64,000 nucleotides of DNA, from the NCBI RefSeq assembly GCF_027947535.2, contig NZ_JAAGKO020000017.1:1-64000 (forward strand), read 5' to 3'. Source of the DNA: Streptantibioticus silvisoli. GTDB lineage: Bacteria > Actinomycetota > Actinomycetes > Streptomycetales > Streptomycetaceae. Position 1 is the first letter of the stretch, and every line of letters begins with the position of its first letter. Below the pieces are notes generated by a model. That model worked only from the letters and a program-made list of their open reading frames with translations. It was not told where the DNA came from and did not search any database. The position numbers were made by a program, and so were the translations under genes. Below, piece by piece: positions 62,508 to 64,000 of this stretch.

Positions 62508-63287
62508 TCAGGGACGTGCCGCGGCCGGCGGCTGGTGGTAGACGGCGTTCCAGACCCGGTTGCGCAGCGCGGCGAACTGCGGGGACAGCCGCATCTGCTC
62601 GGTACGGGGATAGGGCAGGTCGATGTCGACCACCTCCTGGACGCGGCCGGGCCGGGCGGCCATCACCACCACCCGCCGGGCGAGGTAGACCGCCTCCTCC
62701 ACGTCGTGGGTGACGAACAGCACGGTCCGCCGCTGCGCGCTCCAGGTACGGAGCAACTGGTCCTGCAACTGCACCCGGGTCAGGGCGTCGAGGGCGCCGA
62801 ACGGCTCGTCCATCAGCAGCACTTCGGGATCGACGGCGTAGGCGCGGGCGATGGCGCAGCGCTGCTTCATGCCGCCGGACAGCGTCTTGGGCAGCGCGTC
62901 CGCGAAGTCGGCCAGCCCGACCAGTTCGATCGCGTGCGTCGCGCGGGCCCGGCGCTCGGCGGCGGGCAGCCCGGTCAGCCGCAGCCCGAACTCGACGTTG
63001 CGGCGCACCGTCAGCCACGGGAAGAGCGCGTACTGCTGGAAGATCATCCCGCGCTCCGGCCCGGGCCCGGTGACCCGCTCGCCGTCCACGGTCACCTCGC
63101 CCGAGGTCGGTTCGTCCAGCCCGGCCGCCAGGGCCAGCAGCGTGCTCTTGCCGCAGCCCGACGGCCCGACGACGGTGACGAACTCCCGCTCGCCGATGTC
63201 CAGCGACACCCCGTCGAGCGCGGTGAACGCGCCGTTGTTCACCGGGAAGGTCCTGGTGACGTCCCGGAAGGAGATCTTGCTGGTCAT
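62508..63287 (-). CDS. SsuB/TauB-like ABC transporter ATPase
   Basis: A 259-residue nucleotide-binding subunit: Walker [10 protein letters not shown], signature LSGGMKQR, Walker B VLLMDEP, switch His in FVTHDVEEA. The [17 protein letters not shown]-loop is typical of nitrate/sulfonate/taurine transporters. It energises uptake by the adjoining permease. Its ATG overlaps the permease stop as ATGA. Confidence 0.95.
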   Translation of the reverse strand: MTSKISFRDVTRTFPVNNGAFTALDGVSLDIGEREFVTVVGPSGCGKSTLLALAAGLDEPTSGEVTVDGERVTGPGPERGMIFQQYALFPWLTVRRNVEFGLRLTGLPAAERRARATHAIELVGLADFADALPKTLSGGMKQRCAIARAYAVDPEVLLMDEPFGALDALTRVQLQDQLLRTWSAQRRTVLFVTHDVEEAVYLARRVVVMAARPGRVQEVVDIDLPYPRTEQMRLSPQFAALRNRVWNAVYHQPPAAARP

Positions 63288-64000
63288 CGGCGCTCCTGCC
63301 ACCGGGTGATCCGCCGTTCGGCGAGCAGCAGCAGCCGGTCCATGACCAGGCCGAGCACGCCGATGGCGATCACCCCCACGAAGATGGTGTCGAGGTCGTA
63401 GTAGGTCTCGGCGTGCTGCATGCGGAAACCGAGGCCCTCCTGCGCGGCGATCAGCTCCGCCGCCACCACGGTCGCCCACGCCGACCCCAGCCCGACCCGC
63501 ATCCCGACCAGGATGAACGGCGCCGAGGCGGGGATGACCACGCGCAGGAAGATCGTGCGGTCCCGGGCGCCGAGCACCCGCGCCGCGTCGATGAGCGTGC
63601 GGTCCACGCCCACCACCCCCTGGAGGGTGGCCACCACGCTGGACAGGAACGCGGCCAGGAAGATCACGAAGATCTTCGGGGTCTCACCGATGCCCATCAG
63701 CACGATCGCCAGCGGGATGAGCGCCAGCGGCGGCACGGCGCGGAAGAACTGGATGTACGGCTCGCACAGCCCGCGCACCACCGGGTACCAGCCCATCAGG
63801 AAGCCCACCACGACGGCCAGCGCCGTGCCGAGCGCGAAGCCGATCAGCACCCGGCGCAGGCTGGCGACCATGTCGCCCTCCAGCGTGCCGTCCCTGAGCA
63901 GGTCGCCGCCGCGCCGGGCCACCGCCAGCGGTCCCGGCAGACCGCCGACCCCGCGCCAGGCCAGCAGGGCCCACACCGCGAGCCCCAGCACCAGCGCGAT
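63284..64000 (-). CDS. SsuC-like ABC transporter permease (5' end outside the window)
   Basis: The C-terminal part of a BPD-type permease with at least five hydrophobic helices. The EAA-type cytoplasmic loop reads [29 protein letters not shown], which contacts the ATPase. The frame is open to the right edge, reading [15 protein letters not shown], so the true start is outside. It is the first visible gene of the permease-ATPase-binding protein-sulfatase operon. Confidence 0.93.
   Translation of the reverse strand: MALVLGLAVWALLAWRGVGGLPGPLAVARRGGDLLRDGTLEGDMVASLRRVLIGFALGTALAVVVGFLMGWYPVVRGLCEPYIQFFRAVPPLALIPLAIVLMGIGETPKIFVIFLAAFLSSVVATLQGVVGVDRTLIDAARVLGARDRTIFLRVVIPASAPFILVGMRVGLGSAWATVVAAELIAAQEGLGFRMQHAETYYDLDTIFVGVIAIGVLGLVMDRLLLLAERRITRWQERR

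Overview
The window is very GC-rich, with dense gene packing, frequent ATGA/GTGA stop-start overlaps and GTG starts. It carries a SARP regulator, a deoxysugar/P450 cassette and an ESX-type secretion locus. Together these point to a Streptomyces-like actinobacterium (family Streptomycetaceae). This is inferred from gene content, not from any marker gene.

Region A (1-12445) is one flank of a glycosylated natural-product cluster. It holds two P450s with a 3Fe-4S ferredoxin, an EryCIII/DesVII-like glycosyltransferase, a dTDP-glucose 4,6-dehydratase and a SARP activator. It also holds a 4-ketoreductase, a 3,5-epimerase-like cupin, a macrolide-type glycosyltransferase, an iron-sulfur/PLP NDP-hexose 3-dehydratase and a BAHD-like acyltransferase. 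The genes fit activation and 3,6-deoxygenation of an NDP-hexose, its transfer to an aglycone, oxidation and probably acylation. The aglycone-forming genes are not in the window and probably lie to the left. Two divergent promoter regions share the motif CTCTAGGGA.

Region B (12478-46324, all on the minus strand) is a compact type VII (ESX) secretion locus. In transcription order it runs: an atypical LuxR-type regulator, eccC, eccD, eccB, a large protein with a degenerate ADP-ribosyltransferase-like end, a beta-helix/AAA EccA-like ATPase, two WXG100 proteins, a 187-aa partner, a 942-aa WXG-like protein with 78-aa repeats, a YbaB-like protein, a second WXG100-like protein, and finally a 13.9-kb gene. 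That last gene encodes a protein of about 4,635 residues and is the highlight of the window. From N to C terminus it carries a CpnT-like WXG100 head, Pro/Thr-rich and coiled regions, a zincin metalloprotease motif and a Fic motif. About 1,600 residues of beta-rich repeats follow, then a domain matching anthrax edema factor/ExoY nucleotidyl cyclases, an OTU cysteine protease and an OmpA-like tail. No mycosin, EccE or immunity gene is seen.

Region C (46325-59933) is accessory and regulatory: two FAD monooxygenases, a TetR regulator with a perfect 18-bp palindrome, a FhuF-like iron-sulfur protein and a 63-aa ORF behind a cobalamin riboswitch. It also has an SDR/NmrA pair next to a divergent LysR, a MerR/SDR divergent pair, a third P450, a lipoprotein and a secreted HNH-type nuclease. 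Several gaps hold short tandem repeats, including 17 copies of a heptamer at 56109-56227.

Region D (59934-64000, minus strand) is an SsuABC-like ABC transporter coupled to a sulfatase, probably for uptake and hydrolysis of organic sulfate esters. The permease runs off the right edge.
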